Source: Hermodice carunculata | Taxonomy: Eukaryota > Annelida > Polychaeta > Eunicida > Amphinomidae | NCBI GenBank assembly: GCA_964020975.1 | Contig: OZ026628.1 | Location: 11,284,575 to 11,348,574, forward strand | Direction of reading: 5' to 3' | Length of the DNA stretch: 64,000 nucleotides | In this document: piece by piece, positions 11,757-23,024 of the stretch | Layout: the number at the start of each line of letters is the position of its first letter | Numbering within the stretch: the first letter of the stretch is position 1 | Notes under the pieces: generated by a model | What the model saw: the letters and a program-made list of their open reading frames with translations, nothing else | Told to the model about the DNA's origin: nothing | The model's database searches: none | Program-made: the position numbers and the translations under genes

Positions 11757-11980
11757 ACTTAAACCTAACACAGAAATAAAGCTTTTTGCATGTAGAATAA
11801 ATTTATTTGTCATGTAGAGACACTGAAATGCAATACTTAGAGAACAGAAGACTTTTTGGGGGGTCACATCGTTTTGATCGGCCCTCTCCATTAAAATATG
11901 CGTCAAGGACTAGGCCTAATAGGCAGTTTCGGCTAGAACTGCTTGTGAGACACAACACCACCATTTTACAGGAATAATTA
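11757..11980 (+). repeat. Diverged dispersed repeat, copy 2
   Basis: Partner of 10355-10580, in the same orientation 1.4 kb downstream. Confidence 0.5.
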
Positions 11981-11984
11981 TTCT

Positions 11985-13392
11985 GAGTGCGATTGACCAA
12001 CCGTGTGGGCTGGTCTCGCGGCTGTGCCAACAGAGGAAAAATGAGATTAGCCGATATCCAAAGCGATAGCAGATTCGCAGCTTTAATATACTGAGAGAAG
12101 ATAGCAAATTCCGTTCATTCATTCTCTCCTCACCCCTGCCTTCTCAAACGCACAAAAGATAAAAACTCAGCCACAATTTTTGCTGATCAATACCCCAAGA
12201 GATACAATAACATGAGAAGCGGGAAAAATATTGTCTCGACGTTAAACTTTGGTATACCTTCTATATCTAACATCCAGTACATCGTACTGGGTTAAAAGAA
12301 TACTAATAGTTGCGGGCTTTGCAGTGACACAATTGATAGTCTGGCCGTTTGATAAGGGTACTAAGTGTCAACATTTGATGAAAAAGTTAAATTTCAGTTT
12401 GAATACAGGCACACAAGAAAACTACAGCGAAGTAAATCACTTTTAATAAATAACACGCTTATTTTAACATCATATGCACAGGTAGCCTACTTGCCTAAAT
12501 TATTTTTCGGTGACGAAATATGCAATAAAACAAATCCCATTTCATAAGTTCAAAATGCGATGCTCAAGGGAAAAAGTCTTATACAAATATACCAATTCAG
12601 TGTCTTTTCTCTTATGTACATGTGATCTATGCATTTAGGCCTTTTCTCCAAAATGTGTAATAAATTTGTGAAGATAAATACATATATACGAATGAAGACA
12701 GAGGATTGAGTTGACTTCAGCCATCATAATTGTGCGAAGCTCTTTTCTACGTATCCTTCACATGTTGATCATTGGCACTGGCTGTTACGTTGGGACTCTC
12801 CAGGCAATCTACACCTCAGCAGGTGGCGCCCTCTGTGGCCTAACCCGTCGTTAGCCGTACGTCCTTCTGGCGGTCATCTAGAGTCAGTCTCTTGTCACTA
12901 CAGTTCAACAGGCCTAGAACAATATAGGGCTAATATCACACAAAAGTGTAGGCCTACTGCAACCCCCTTCATTATTGTGGATGGTGACTTTTTAAAAGTG
13001 TCAACCAGAAGCTGGCAATAGTATTTAGCACTGCATATAGTATTACTCGATGGCAACAATACTAAGATTATAAAATGACATGTATCAACAGCAGGTGATA
13101 AGCCTAGACCTATCACAGGGCTAGCTGCTGGCGGTATGATCAGACACATGCATAGACCTATTGCCACTATTATTAGCAGGGACAAACGTACATGAAGGCC
13201 TAGGCCTATCCGTTAGTGATGAGCTTTGTTGGTTAGTTGCCATTTGGTCAGATGTCACAGTGTGTGTCGGGTGGGCCTTGCCTCCAAAAATTACGGTGCC
13301 CCCCACCGTCCAACCCAACCCCACCCGTAATGCAACTTAGACGATTCAAGACTGAGTGAGAGTTAACACATGCCTCATGACGGAAATTTCAA
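11985..13392. other. Gene-free stretch
   Basis: No supported gene. Frequent TAGGCCTA words. Contains the CTCF-like site listed separately. Confidence 0.5.
12815..12834 (+). promoter_or_regulatory. CTCF-like motif
   Basis: CTCAGCAGGTGGCGCCCTCT fits the conserved CTCF core CCASYAGRKGGCRS at all but its first position. CTCF is conserved across bilaterians. A sequence match alone does not show occupancy. Confidence 0.35.
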
Positions 13393-13452
13393 ATGAATTT
13401 AATAAACGCGTCATCGGTGGTTTCCCTCCGATGACCCGTTTATTAAATTCAT
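13393..13452. repeat. Near-perfect 28-bp-arm hairpin
   Basis: Arms 13393-13420 and 13425-13452 pair with two mismatches around a TTTC loop (ATGAATTTAATAAACG and CGTTTATTAAATTCAT at the outer ends). Possibly a minimal foldback element or a structural transcription signal. Confidence 0.85.
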
Positions 13453-13661
13453 ATGGCTCTTTAAACCTAGAATTTTCGAAACATTTTCATTAAATATGAT
13501 GTTATTGATTTATTGTTAATACAGAACTGTTCATAAATAGTGATTGCATTGGCTGTGAAATACAGCGAGTTAATAATAAATAGGCCTATTTTTATTACTG
13601 AAACAGAACAACGTAGATCTGACCAGTTTTCAGGTGTGACGCAATTAATAACGTGACTCTT

Positions 13662-13782
13662 TTACGTCACATCGTTACATTTGCGTTTTACTTGAAGTTG
13701 AAGAACTGGTTATTTCTATTTGATCTGATCACTCCGTCAGGTAGGCCTAGTCGGGTCTGTTGTAAGACCAAGCGCTGTAGGT
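13662..13782 (+). promoter_or_regulatory. Possible promoter with noncoding first exon
   Basis: A CRE-like TTACGTCA (13662-13669) lies about 115 bp upstream of a strong splice donor, CTGTAG|GTAAGTG (GT at 13781-13782), the arrangement of a short 5' noncoding exon. No coding exon could be attached to it. Weak evidence. Confidence 0.2.
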
Positions 13783-13799
13783 AAGTGTGGGGTTTATTA

Positions 13800-14382
13800 T
13801 TTTATTATTGAATTTTGGTAGGCCTAATCATGAGTGTTAGCTGTAGTTTTATTATACTTATGTCAAGTGGGCTACGTTTTTAAGTATAAAAGGCCTATAA
13901 AGGCCAAATTAAACAAAAATTACTTGTTTCTCTTTACCTCTGGGGACAGAAGTGATGAGGGAGGGAGGCTTTTTTTATTTTTATTTTTTTTTTGGGGGGG
14001 GGGGTGCCAAATACCATTTTAAACAGGTGTAGTACCATTGAAAGGCCTGATCCAGATGATGAAAATATACACATGCATATTTCTTTATATTTTAGAATAG
14101 GGCTCACCAATGTATATGTCCTATTTGTCAAGGAGAAGAAACAACTGATGGGGAAAAAGTAAAATTTTGTGAAAAATAACATATTTAAAGATGGAGCACT
14201 TGTCCCAAGAGAAGCAGATCTTGCCCTGTTGACTCAAAAAAACTACCTACTAAGAAATAATATGCTGAATGTGATACATGTGCATATAATATACCAGGAA
14301 GAAGCTTTGTACTGATTAAAAGGATAACAATGAAAATACATTTATCAACAATATAACAAACTTTAATTCCTTCAAGAACACA
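13800..14382. other. Gene-free stretch
   Basis: T-rich and G-rich simple tracts near 13970-14005; nothing else supported. Confidence 0.6.
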
Positions 14383-14448
14383 TTCACATAAGCAGTCTGC
14401 AGTCCGAGGAAAAAATGTTTTCCTCAGACTGCAGACTGCTCATGTGAA
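14383..14448. repeat. 31-bp-arm hairpin
   Basis: Arms 14383-14413 and 14418-14448 pair with two mismatches around a 4-nt AATG loop. The core AGCAGTCTGCAGTC is mirrored by GACTGCAGACTGCT. It sits directly at the start of a tandem repeat. Confidence 0.9.
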
Positions 14449-14870
14449 GAGCATCGAAGCCCCGGGACTTGGGGCATGACGACTAGAGCTGACTCTGCAG
14501 CCTTTACACATACATGATAAATGTTTTTACCAATGAAAGCACCAACCCTGGGTAAGCAGACAATACATTTGACTAGTAGAGATCACATATTTGACTAGAC
14601 CAAGTGCCAGGACCTGCATGGGTGCATGATGCAAGAGCATCCAAGCCCCAGGACTTAGGGCATGATGACTAGAGCAGAGTCTGCAGCCTTTAGATATGTA
14701 TTACACAATAAATGCTTTTACCAAATACAGTACCAGTCCTGTGTATTAAAGCAGACCATACATCTGACTACACCAAGTTCCAGGACCTGGGTACATGATT
14801 CAAGAGCACCCAAGCCCCCGAGGACTTCAATCAAGATGACTAGAGTAGAGTCTGCAGTCTGATGTATTAC
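14449..14870 (+). repeat. Tandem repeat, about 170-190 bp unit, 2-3 copies
   Basis: Landmarks recur: AAGCCCC(G/A)GGACTT, then GATGACTAGAG, then TCTGCAGCCTTTA, at about 14457, 14642 and 14811. A half-length spacer duplication (TTTGACTAG...) is visible inside the first unit. Confidence 0.75.
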
Positions 14871-15829
14871 AATTTTTTTTAAAAATTATTAAAAGTACCA
14901 GAAAATATCAGTCAGTGTGAACAATACATTGAAGAAAAAAAAAAAGAAAAGTTGGCATTTGCCCCCCCCCCCCCCCACCACCACCACCACCAGGCTGTGA
15001 CCAGAATCATTGGATTGTTACCCTCCCTTACCCTATTGTTGTTTTGTCCATGGTGGTAAATGAAAACAAGATCATCCTTAAGTGGCCTTAAAACAATCAA
15101 GTTGACATCCCCCCTCCCTCCCCCTTGTCAGTACTTAAGCAATGGACCATACATTTGGCATATCAAAGTCACATGGCTCTGAAGACCTGGCTGTGTCTGT
15201 GGTTTTACAAAAATGTTCTGTTGTTGTATAAAATGTTACATTATGGTTGACTGTCCAAAACCATATTTGTATTGTCCTGTGTGTCCTGTTTCTGTTTATA
15301 TATGCAGACTTGTTAACATGGACTCGGGTTCTCTTAGATGCTGGCTTCAAGCCTGCTCTTGTACAAATGGCACAATAAAGATTTAAAAAAAAAAAAGTGA
15401 TGCGGCGGAAAAATCTCATGCGCGCGGAAATGAGAAACAAGTTTTTTTTTTTTTATTTGGCCTACGAAAGGAACATCATATTCGCTTTATTCCGTTATAC
15501 ATCAAATCGGGATGTTTGTATTGGAAATGCAAATATGGTGCCGCCAGTTAGCAGAATGACTTGCCCGGGGATTAATGGCACCGAAACAAGTCTTGCGCTG
15601 GTACCCCGCTGATGACCAGATTTTATAAAGGCTTATAATGCCTAAAACTTTCTTCTAATTTTTATGTATATGATTTGTTCCTTTCATAAATTAATTTGCT
15701 ATTATGATTTAGAACAATGCAGTTTTTCAGTGAATGGTACGGAATAGGACTTTGCTCTTAAAATATTGGACTTGAAAGTGTTCAAACGGTACATGGGCTT
15801 ACAGAATTAGGTTTGTTAAGTTTCTCTTT
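14871..15829. other. Gene-free stretch with simple tracts and a retroposed-looking 3' end
   Basis: A C-run followed by (CCA)n is at about 14961-14991. At 15373-15398 AATAAAG is followed by a pure A-run, as left by a retroposed 3' end (LINE tail or processed transcript); no coding part was recognised upstream of it. Confidence 0.5.
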
Positions 15830-16789
15830 GTATTAAATATGTATAAAGTGCAGAAGAAAGAATCTTCCGTTTGGCAAGGGGTGGGGCATCCAGGTATAAA
15901 GCCAAGCTCGATACATGTTTGTGGCCACTTATACAGTTTGTGTATCCTTGGCTTCATACCCAGCTGCTGACAAAGCGCTGATACACGTTTTCCTCAAGCA
16001 ATGGTTTGTGTAAATTTTTGACAGACCACCATTCTCTGACATTGTTTTCATGAAAGTGTACAGTTTGTTAACTCCGACAGGGTGATTTTCATACCATGGA
16101 CTGTTTTTGTCGAGTGGTTTATCACAACGTGGCCTCTGATACAGTGCATCACATTTAGGATTTAGTTTGCTCAATTGCTAATGTACTTTTTCAGGGCTTT
16201 CACTGGACAGTCACTGTCGTTTGGTTGTGCGTACATAACACACTGCTTCTCATTAAGTCATTTTCTTTAGCATTCATTCCGTGCGTTGTCCTTTCAGTTT
16301 CTTTGTTCCTCATCTTGATATATTCCACAGCCTCATCATCTTTACACGCTTTAAATGAGTCCTTATTCAAGCTACGCAGGCCTTCCCGACCCCGCCTTAG
16401 AAAATTAATACCAAGATGAAAAAAACCCTATATTGTAACCCCTGAGGTGTGTCAAGAAATACATATTTGTACAGTCTCTGAATGTCACCCTCAAGAATTG
16501 TTTCTTTTCCACATAACGTGTCTTCGCCGTCCTTCCTTAATTTTGCCAGGTAGCCACTGAAGACGTGCAGACTGAAACTCTCTATCCGCCATCAAGTTTC
16601 TTTGACGATCAAATTGAGGGGAGGTCAGGTATCGGTTTAAGCCAGATCTGATCGACACATATAAAGATTTTCCATGTTTTTCTTTCTTTTTGTTGCGGAT
16701 CCCAAAGTAAAACCTTCTGAGGAAGCCTGTTAGTTCATCAGCTGGAAGATGCTCGAATTATCTGTTTTCATGGTTTTTAATCAACCAAT
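15830..16789 (-). pseudogene. Crypton/DUF3504-type tyrosine recombinase pseudogene
   Basis: Read on the minus strand from 16789, almost the whole recombinase domain of the Crypton/ZMYM-like (DUF3504) family is visible: LPADELTGFLRRFYFGIRNK, SIRSGLNRYLTSPQFDRQRN, VFSGYLAKLRKDGEDTL, RRGREGLRSLNKDSF (box I Arg), CPVKALKKYIS, SPWYENHPVGVNKLYTFMK, YTNHCLRKTCISAL (HxxR box) and SGHKHVSSLALYL (GH and the nucleophilic Tyr). The reading frame changes several times and at least one stop interrupts it, so it is dead. A TTTGTTTCAG acceptor-like site precedes the first block. These enzymes cut and rejoin circular transposon DNA; several animal genes descend from them. Confidence 0.88.
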
Positions 16790-17161
16790 CTGAAACAAAG
16801 TGATAGTTAAATTTGAAAATTTGACTTCTTTGCCAAAAATAATGTTTTAGTATTAGTTGGTGTTCTCTTATAGGAAACCAATCCTCCAGATAAAAATTAA
16901 ACAAAAACGTTTTCCTTATTTTCCCAAATTACTGATAACTTAACCGTCTGTGGAGTACGACAATTATAGTGCATCTAGATATTCAATGAGACACCTTCAA
17001 CCTTCCGATGTTTGCATAATATGGACAACATACCTTGCAATCGTGCAGATTCAATATTTCACCAATTTTCCTTAAATGATGAATGAGATTTCTGATTCCC
17101 TCTCTCCAATGTAGAGTTGTTTCAGCAAATATTCCTCGATAAGGATCGCCGTCGCGCAAAA

Positions 17162-17325
17162 CCTATGGACTTTGCCGCTGGATGAAAGTACTTGAGAACC
17201 GGTTTTTTTGACGCATGCGCAATGGCCACTTACTTTCATAGCGGCCAGCCGGGTTTTTGGCCTGTGATCAAAGCTACACAGTTTACCGGGATATAATCAG
17301 ATTTTTCTTCACTTACAAGTATTCA
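17162..17325 (+). repeat. Left copy of a 165-bp inverted repeat
   Basis: Pairs with 22550-22706 in opposite orientation at high identity by eye; shared words include GACGCATGCGCAATGGCCA, GAAAGTACTTGAGAACCG and CCGGGATATAATCAGATTTT. The CATGCGCA core resembles an NRF1 site. Confidence 0.85.
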
Positions 17326-18148
17326 GTACTTTTCACTCATTGTGTGACATGGATTGTTTCTCTACAAAGGATCATTTCAATATACCCTTCCCTGTACCAT
17401 TACTTTCATAAATCACCGTGCTACCGTTTTTATCTAATTGCCTGTCGCCATTTCCTTTCTCTAGGAAGAAATTTATACAGTAAAGTTGATTTACAAAGAG
17501 GCCGTTACATTAAAAAACAAACAAGCAAGCAAACAAACAAACAAACAAATTACCAAAAATAGCAGAATATAATATTGCTTACAGAAACACAGCAAACCGA
17601 TGACATTGCAGTAATCAGTTAGCAATATGTGTAAATACAAAGATTATTTTCTCAAATCAGACTTGAAACCAAAGTTGGAAATAAGGGATAATAGATCTTG
17701 TTATCCATGCAAAATCATGCATAATTTATAAATAAATGTGAAATGAGTCAATACTTTAGGAGGAAAATATCGAGGAGGGTAAATGTATTATTGATGCTGT
17801 ACTTCTCTGAATCCAGAGAATTAAAAGTTGTCTTTTTCACATAGAGGGTTGTAATCGGAGAAAATGTCATTTCTAAAGCTTGGTTCATCATTATAGTACA
17901 ACTATATTTGGTTGTTTCTGTATTAGCTTTTTCAAGGGTTGACATGAATTTCTTCCTCATATTTTAAACAGTTTACTGGCAATCCACATTCAAAAATAGA
18001 CTTCTGTTATGGCAAACAGTATGATATATTTTTTTATCAATAATTTTTATTAAAGCCAGAAAATTAAAATTATTTATGTGTATTTTTATCTCATTTGATT
18101 TTTATAACAAAAAACACACACAACTGTTAATCTAAACTCCCCTTGTAG

Positions 18149-18527
18149 CCACTGGGCACCCAACCTGTTACTTTGACACCTCCTTTGTGTGGTACTCCAT
18201 GTTGGTTTAACTCAGATTCAGAGCAGGAAGTGTCATGTTACGCTAACACAGAAAAAACAAAGAGTAGTGCTCCTGACAAAAAAACATGCCTTACTTTATC
18301 ACAAAATAGTACAGTACATGAAAATAGTGATATGAAAGAGACTGACTGTTATGATAACCAGGATAGTGCTGTTGTAAAATATCCCTGTCCAGTATGAAAA
18401 GTCGAATGTACAAATGACCCACCCTCGGGTGTGACAGCTGTGATACATCGTCCCACTGGCACTGTATAAAAATGAAAAGGGCCCCACCTAAACACCGGGA
18501 TTGGTACTGCAAGAATTGCATTAAAGG
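18149..18527 (+). pseudogene. PHD-finger-like pseudo-exon
   Basis: Follows the acceptor CTCCCCTTGTAG and ends at ATTAAAG|GTAGAC. The first frame encodes a Ser/Thr-rich lead (FNSDSEQEVSCYANTEKTKS) and then KYPCPV-stop-KVEC, where a Cys codon TGT appears to have become TGA. After a frameshift it continues GCDSCDTSSHWHCIKM and RDWYCKNC. Together these give the Cys/His ladder of a PHD zinc finger (C-x2-C, CDxC, HxxC, WYCxxC), a chromatin-reader fold also found in some transposon proteins. One stop and one frameshift make it a pseudogene. It lies inside the inverted-repeat-bounded segment. Confidence 0.6.
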
Positions 18528-18929
18528 TAGACTGTGAAATAAAATTAAAAGACTATGAGCAAATATATTATTGGCTATCATTTTATCATGCAGCACAACT
18601 TTCCAACCAAATGCCAACAGTTTAGGTGTACAGCTTGATTGAAACCATGTACAAGTTAAGAAACTTGTTGGGTTTATGGGGGACATTATCATGCGATATT
18701 TGAGGTATGTGAAAATGTGATTAAAACATATGGTATTCTGATTATAAATAGCCTGTTGAGATGATTTCGGTGAATTTGGATCCATGCAGTGTACCTGGCA
18801 TTGAAATAGTATGCTGCACTTCTCATGTTGGTACCTTATTCACAGTTATCATTTGTAGACAGTGTCTCATACTATTTTGGAGTATATGTAGATGGATTGA
18901 AGGAGCTGTAATTTTAAAAGTCTGTTTGG

Positions 18930-19606
18930 ATGGTGTTCGTGCAAACAAATTTTGGAGAAGGATGGGGATGTGGATTGGGTGGTGGTGTCTCTTTACCAGT
19001 TTTTAAATTTTTTTTAAACAATGTCTCTTTGGGTAACGGCATCGTTGTACTTTTTTTTCTTTTTCTGTTTTTGCACCCTCAATTATACAGTTGGAAATTT
19101 TTCTCCAAAGATGAAAAGTCTGGGTCTGTAGCATTACCGGTGTTTATATATTTTCTTGAAGATTTTCCTTTGGCAATTTTTTCTTTAATTTACCAAGACC
19201 AAGCACCACAAGATTACATGGACAGTAAAAGTATGTGTGTACTTGATCAACATAAATCAAGAGAAAGATGTGGCCTATACTGTCAATATGAGAACTTATT
19301 CCTTGCTTTGGCTACTGACAAAGCTTTATACATTATACATTTTGGATGAACTTTGACTGGTATACAATATAGAAGGGTCAATTACATGTGCTTTATCATA
19401 TATGTAATATATGTAGTTTGAGTGAAAAGATATGTTCTGATTTAATCTTCGTCATGCATCAACGAAGGGATTCTTCGGCAAAGGCTGAACCAATTGGAAA
19501 TAGAGTACATGTTTCCTGTGCAGCAAAATGCAACGAAAAAATGTGTTGTGTAATTATAGGTACCACAGGATATTATTGTAAGAGAAGAATTAAATGTGAA
19601 TACTAG
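18930..19606 (+). pseudogene. Unidentified open frames with a Cys-rich end
   Basis: Two open stretches (18930-19349 and 19388-19606). The second ends with EPIGNRVHVSCAAKCNEKMC and then IIGTTGYYCKRRIKCEY-stop, a Cys-rich basic tail that looks protein-like. Upstream sequence (about 18530-18700) also reads partly protein-like in another frame. They could be the decayed coding part of the enclosing element. No family recognised. Confidence 0.25.
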
Positions 19607-21184
19607 TACATAATATTATGTATCATGATCATGGAACTATGTTCATGAATACAGATTTTTTTGTATCAGTGATTCAGAATAATAAAGTCTACGTATATAT
19701 TGTGAATGAACAAGATTCTGTTATTTGTTGTTTTTTGCATTATCTATTTGCTAGATGCTTTATATAGTTACCTGATGATCAAAAAGTGAACTCAGGAAAG
19801 ATCCCAGCTTATTGTGCATTTTTCGTACAACATTCAGAATACAAGGGACAGAGCTAGTGTATGTTATATTTGTAGTGGTTCATTGAGACAAAATTTAAAA
19901 TCAACTGATAAGTTAGGCCAAACAAAATAATAGCTGTATTTCCCATAACCCAACTGGCCCTCTCCACTCAATTTGCTTTACAAAATATATATTGGTGTGA
20001 ATGAAACATGTTTTTCTTGTGTTGTAGTGGCTTTTCCTTGTGTTGTAATGGCATAAAACTACATGTAACAAGCAGTTGAGACACAAGAACAGAATAATTT
20101 AACTGTGTTGGCATGTTCAATGTCTGGCTATCATTTCTATTGGTTAAAAATAAATGTTATGTTTAGGAAAAAGGATGAAAAAATAAATGATTTTGCCTAC
20201 CTACCATAATTTTTTTTCAGCCTGTTAGGGGAAATATATTATTTTGTTTGGCCTTATCAAATGTTGGAAAATTCTGAAATTGCTTATGTAGTATTTTCTG
20301 TTCATGGAAAAGACAGAAATGTGTCAGCAATGATAGCACGGTAAGTCGGCACTGCAGTTTTTCCTTTCTTTATGGATATTTTTCTGTTTCTTATTTTCTG
20401 TAAGTTTCACTTTATGTTGCCAAAAACATCATAAGGTCAAATAACAATGACTGCAAACCCTCAAATCCGGTATAATTTATTCTGTGAGAATTTACATATT
20501 ACCTTGCCACTTGATCTTACATTGGGAAAAAATTACCTTAAATGAAAATCAGTCCAGAACAAAATGTAATTGAAATACGTTGCACTGCCATCTGTTGGTG
20601 AAATTACATAATAAATAATTGAGTCTCGTCAGGGTCCAAGAAGAATGATCACCACATGAACATGTATATGGAGCATGTATATGCAGAATTCCCAAATGCC
20701 AGGCACTTTAATTCGATGTCCAGTATAATCTAGGCATCTCATCTGCATTTATTGCATATAGGGTGTGATCTATGCATTTTCAAATGTAGAGTAGATTCTT
20801 TTGCAAAGATCAGCAGTTTACAAAATGGCTATGAAGATACTGTATTTTTCAGTTTTCTAAATGTTACTATAAACTTCATATTTGAAAAATAATTACTGTT
20901 AATTACTGTAAGTGTTATCTTTTATCGCCTTATTAGGATGTAACCGTTCATGTCCATATTAAAGCATTTACATATGCTGTGGATTTTAGGGATTCTTAAT
21001 TAAGGGAATGTACATATGTTAGGCTGTCATGTATTTTTGTGGCCATAAAATAAGCATTCTGTTCATTTTTGTCGACAACATTTGCTACTAGCCTGTTTTA
21101 TTACTACTAATTACAAATCTGCAAGAATGAGACATTTGTCAACTTGAAGCTCCCATGTAATGTCAATAATGTATCAATTTAGTG
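19607..21184. other. Gene-free interior of the inverted-repeat-bounded segment
   Basis: A/T-rich, no motif or repeat seen. Confidence 0.5.
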
Positions 21185-21537
21185 GCCAGCCAGAAGTGTC
21201 AACATTTTCAAATTAGTACACAGAGTACGCTTTTTGGGTGAGGGGGGAAGGGCCAAAGGGCCAATGTATATTTTTTAGATTCATGAAAATGTTGATTTTG
21301 TTTTGTCTTACAACTATTTTTTTCAAACTAAAATGTCTTCTCTATAGTAATATTTGCATAAGAAGTTTAATAAACAGTAGATGCACAAGATTTATATCTT
21401 GAAAAATGTGGCCAAACAACATAGTTCTACATTTTGGCTTGAAGATCAACATTTTTTAGTATTAATTCCAAGGGGGGGGGGCATATGAATTAGTACTCTG
21501 GGTACTAATTTGAAAATGTTGATAATTTTGGCTGACC
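21185..21537. mobile_element. MITE with about 42-bp terminal inverted repeats
   Basis: Left GGCCAGCC followed by GTCAACATTTTCAAATTAGT is mirrored by ACTAATTTGAAAATGTTGAT followed by GGCTGACC. No coding capacity; contains a G-run at 21472-21481. Confidence 0.7.
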
Positions 21538-22549
21538 CGTTAAGGGGTTCAGGCTGAAAATTACAGTCTTGCTTGGTGCCACTTTATGAGCAAATATTTC
21601 AAATATGTTGGCGTTCAAATTTTCACTTTAGTATTTGCTTTACAGCACACGTTGGAAATTACATGTAGCGTGACATTTTTTGGACTGAGACCATATCCAT
21701 ACATTACATACATAGGACTAAAGTACCATACTAGATGCAAAGCTTTCAAGAAATCAATAAAGCAACTATAATTATGTTTAGCAATTATAATTAGGTTTCT
21801 TTCCAAACATGCTCTCCCTTTTTTGTGCAAATTGATCAGTGTATTCAGAACAAAAATGTGATTCCTTGCTCTATGATACATAAAAAACATTATGATATTA
21901 ATCATAGCTTCATGATATTAATTTCATTTTCAATGATATGGGACAATGTATGACAATGAAAAAACATTAAACTATGCACATAAAAGTGTAAGCTACACTA
22001 AAATTGTTTAAATTTTTAATGAAAACTTTATTGTATTCATACTTGACATAAAATATTCTCATTCATGGTAACTGTAGGGCTGTAAACCAAAGAAAGATAT
22101 GATAATATATACGCTTTACTATTTATGTACAATATTTATTATAACTTGAAAAAAAATCCAATATCTGTTAATTTATTATCAACTTAGTCTACCGATATAT
22201 CAGTATACGTTGACCTGGCCTCTTCCAATGGATCATATTTATGCAAGTAATGCAAGCAAACAAGGTGACTAATATTAAGTCTTCACAAATTAAAATAATA
22301 AATTTGATCAACTTAATGACACAATAGGCCTACATGTAATAGTGGAATACATTCTTCGTTACGAAGACCAGTAAGCAATTACATTACCTTGCATTGAGAA
22401 AAATTCGCAACTTAAAAAGTAAACACAGAATTCTCAACTCACAACTCAATGATTTGCCTTCAAATTACCAATACAAGCCCTTTATTAGCGTTTATTAATC
22501 ACACAAGTATGCCCTTATTGAACATCTCATAAATTTTACATGTACAAAT

Positions 22550-22706
22550 ACTTGTAAGTGAAGAAAAATCTGATTATATCCCGGTAAATTGTGTAGCTTC
22601 GATCGTAAGCAAAAAACCGACTGGCCGCGATGAAAGTACCTGGCCATTGCGCATGCGTCAAAAAACGGTTCTCAAGTACTTTCCTCGAGCGACAAAGTCT
22701 ATGGTT
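22550..22706 (-). repeat. Right copy of the 165-bp inverted repeat
   Basis: Reverse-complement partner of 17162-17325. It lies about 100 bp upstream of a TATA box and about 265 bp upstream of the signal-peptide-like exon, so it might also contribute promoter elements (TGCGCATGCG). Confidence 0.85.
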
Positions 22707-22807
22707 GCTGCTCAGCGACCATGAATGATTTGGATGATCACTGAAATAATTGATTGAATTGTCCTGCCGCTGAAATGCATCATAATATATTTACGGAATG
22801 CCGATGA

Positions 22808-22832
22808 TATAAAAGAGGAGCAAGCTCAGTTG
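22808..22832 (+). promoter_or_regulatory. TATA box with initiator-like site
   Basis: TATAAAAG at 22808-22815 is followed by TCAGTT (22826-22831). The TATA-to-initiator distance is shorter than the usual 30 bp, so the true start may be slightly downstream. It stands 155 bp before the first in-frame ATG of the exon at 22970. Confidence 0.4.
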
Positions 22833-22969
22833 TTTTGCCTGTTAATAGTGGGTATATGGACCTTCCTGTGGCTTTTTTCAAGCTGGAGCACCACAATAAA
22901 CAAAACAGTTCCTCAATGATTGGCGGTACATGTAAGACGCAAGGGACATAGCTTCCTAAGATTACTGTC

Positions 22970-23024
22970 ATGCTTGCTTGTGGATATGCCTGGGTGTTTG
23001 TGTTTGTACTCATCATTACATCAG
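22970..23024 (+). CDS. Signal-peptide-like first exon
   Basis: ATG at 22970 is the first Met after an in-frame TAG (22950-22952). It encodes MLACGYAWVFVFVLIITS, an 18-residue hydrophobic segment with small residues at the end, as in a secretion signal. The exon stops at TCAG|GTAAGT, a near-consensus donor, leaving one base of the next codon (phase 1). The V-type Ig exon at 35285 starts in exactly that phase; joined in silico the junction reads ITS-G-AAHNQS, a plausible signal cleavage region. The 12.3-kb intron and the absence of transcript data keep the link tentative. Confidence 0.45.

Larger units (their letters stand above)
17162..22706. mobile_element. Possible 5.5-kb DNA transposon bounded by 165-bp inverted repeats
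   Basis: Opposed 165-bp repeats at 17162-17325 and 22550-22706 enclose 5.2 kb holding a PHD-finger-like pseudo-exon (18149-18527), Cys-rich open frames near 19388-19606 and an internal MITE (21185-21537). Long-TIR DNA transposons carrying a PHD finger are known (for example Rehavkus in the Mutator superfamily). I found no target duplication and no transposase core, so the repeats could instead be two independent insertions or a duplicated promoter-like segment. Confidence 0.4.

Noticed and set aside
20588-20605. CTCF-like site (minus strand CCAACAGATGGCAG)
   Set aside because: Mismatch at a core position and no supporting context.
17162-22706. Polinton-type element because of long inverted termini
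   Set aside because: Too short, no polymerase, integrase or capsid parts seen, and no 6-bp duplication.
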